Assembly: GCF_010389155.1 (NCBI RefSeq) | Contig: NC_057761.1 | Span: 11,472,501-11,536,500 of the forward strand | Direction: 5' to 3' | Length of the DNA: 64,000 nt | Origin: Erigeron canadensis | Taxonomy: Eukaryota; Streptophyta; Magnoliopsida; Asterales; Asteraceae | Part shown: in pieces, positions 63,296 to 64,000 of the stretch | Layout of the letters: the number at the start of each line of letters is the position of its first letter | Position numbering within the stretch: position 1 is the stretch's first letter | Program-made: the position numbers and the translations under genes | The notes under the pieces: model-generated | What the model was told of the DNA's origin: nothing | Database searches by the model: none | Seen by the model: only the letters and a program-made list of their open reading frames with translations

Positions 63296-64000
63296 ATATA
63301 TATATATATAACATGTCCTGCATTGGTAGCCAAATGAGAAGGATGAACATTTTATTAGCCATAGCTTGTATACGAGGGACATAAGTTGATTAAGAGTTTA
63401 CCAAGTTAGTCTGCTACTTGAGTTAGAACTTGTTCTCTTAATAGAATAACTAGACTTATAGTTTTACATATTTGTAAGCTTTAGTAATATATGCATCGAG
63501 CAAAATGATATGAAAGTCTTCGTTATAGTATATCCTAGTAACGTGTTAAATGCTTGTTATGAATGTCGCCTTTATAACGCTGAATAATAGTTTCAAGATA
63601 TGGAAAGTTATGGATACGCAATTTTTTTATGTTGTCTGGTATAATTGCTATTATACTAATTTGGGTTTCGGTGCACATTATATAAGGCTCCATATCCAAC
63701 AGTTTTCCCCCAAAATGAAAATACCCGCTAAAAATTTGAGCATACACTTCTATGTATGGTAGTCGTTAAGGTCATCCAACGTTAACATTTCGTCATATAT
63801 GGTTGTAAGTTTGTAACTGGGGAGATAAAATGGACCGGTCATGGAACAGGTCAAAACGGGTAAATTTTTAGAACAGGTATGGGTATAGCCGGTTTGAGCC
63901 TTAGCAACAAACACTTGTACGTGTTTTTCTTTTTAGATTTACAATTAAGTAATATACTAATATTAAGAATATTAATTTGTAGTATAGTTTATAACATTAA
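63296..64000. other. gene-free window end
   Basis: AT-rich, with overlapping 70-codon frames on both strands (63535-63762) that have no recognisable domain. About 63830-63900 (GGACCGGTCATGGAACAGGTC) may be the edge of another TIR element, cut by the window end. Confidence 0.4.

Overview
The window reads as nuclear DNA of a eudicot plant: AT-rich, spliceosomal introns, three ordinary plant protein genes, and a large load of decayed retrotransposons, Helitron-like elements and MITEs. Several repeats (the copia element with an extra long ORF after pol, the gypsy LTR) look familiar from Asteraceae such as Tanacetum, Artemisia or Helianthus; that placement is an inference from memory, not a search.

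Layout. 1-1.9 kb: intergenic, one SINE-like copy. 1.95-3.2 kb (+): two-exon uclacyanin-type blue copper gene. 4.6-7.4 kb (-): five-exon bHLH gene of the ILR3/bHLH105 (IVc) type, convergent with the first. 7.4-17.3 kb: gene-free, with Helitron-like ends, a tandem array of (CCACCG)-rich units, MITEs, a tandem duplication split by a MITE, and SINE-like copies whose tails merge into a (TTA)n microsatellite. 17.4-19.6 kb: a probable gypsy LTR with PBS and truncated leader. 20.6-37.1 kb: three decayed Ty1/copia elements one after another. Copia-1 has an LTR, PBS, gag and pol. Copia-2 is Sire-like and carries a 3.2-kb extra ORF after pol. Copia-3 is an integrase fragment split by a TIR element. 37.1-44.2 kb: gene-free, with a likely LTR relic and a well-delimited 1.2-kb Helitron. 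44.3-48.6 kb (+): nine-exon beta-amylase gene with both catalytic glutamates. 48.7-64 kb: gene-free, with a long-TIR element, a MULE with a 9-bp target duplication, a minus-strand Helitron end, a Stowaway MITE, two head-to-tail Helitron-like elements whose empty site occurs elsewhere in this same window, and three palindromic MITEs.

The three genes are unrelated in function (extracellular copper protein, iron-response regulator, starch hydrolysis) and there is no operon-like logic. All three have intact reading frames across every splice junction I could check. The mobile DNA is mostly dead, apart from a 627-codon open stretch in the copia-2 extra ORF. I did not find a convincing new biological system. 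The best leads are the tandem Helitron pair with its paralogous empty site, the compound-arm MULE, and the copia-2 extra ORF with its possible own promoter. All splice sites and element ends were read by eye.
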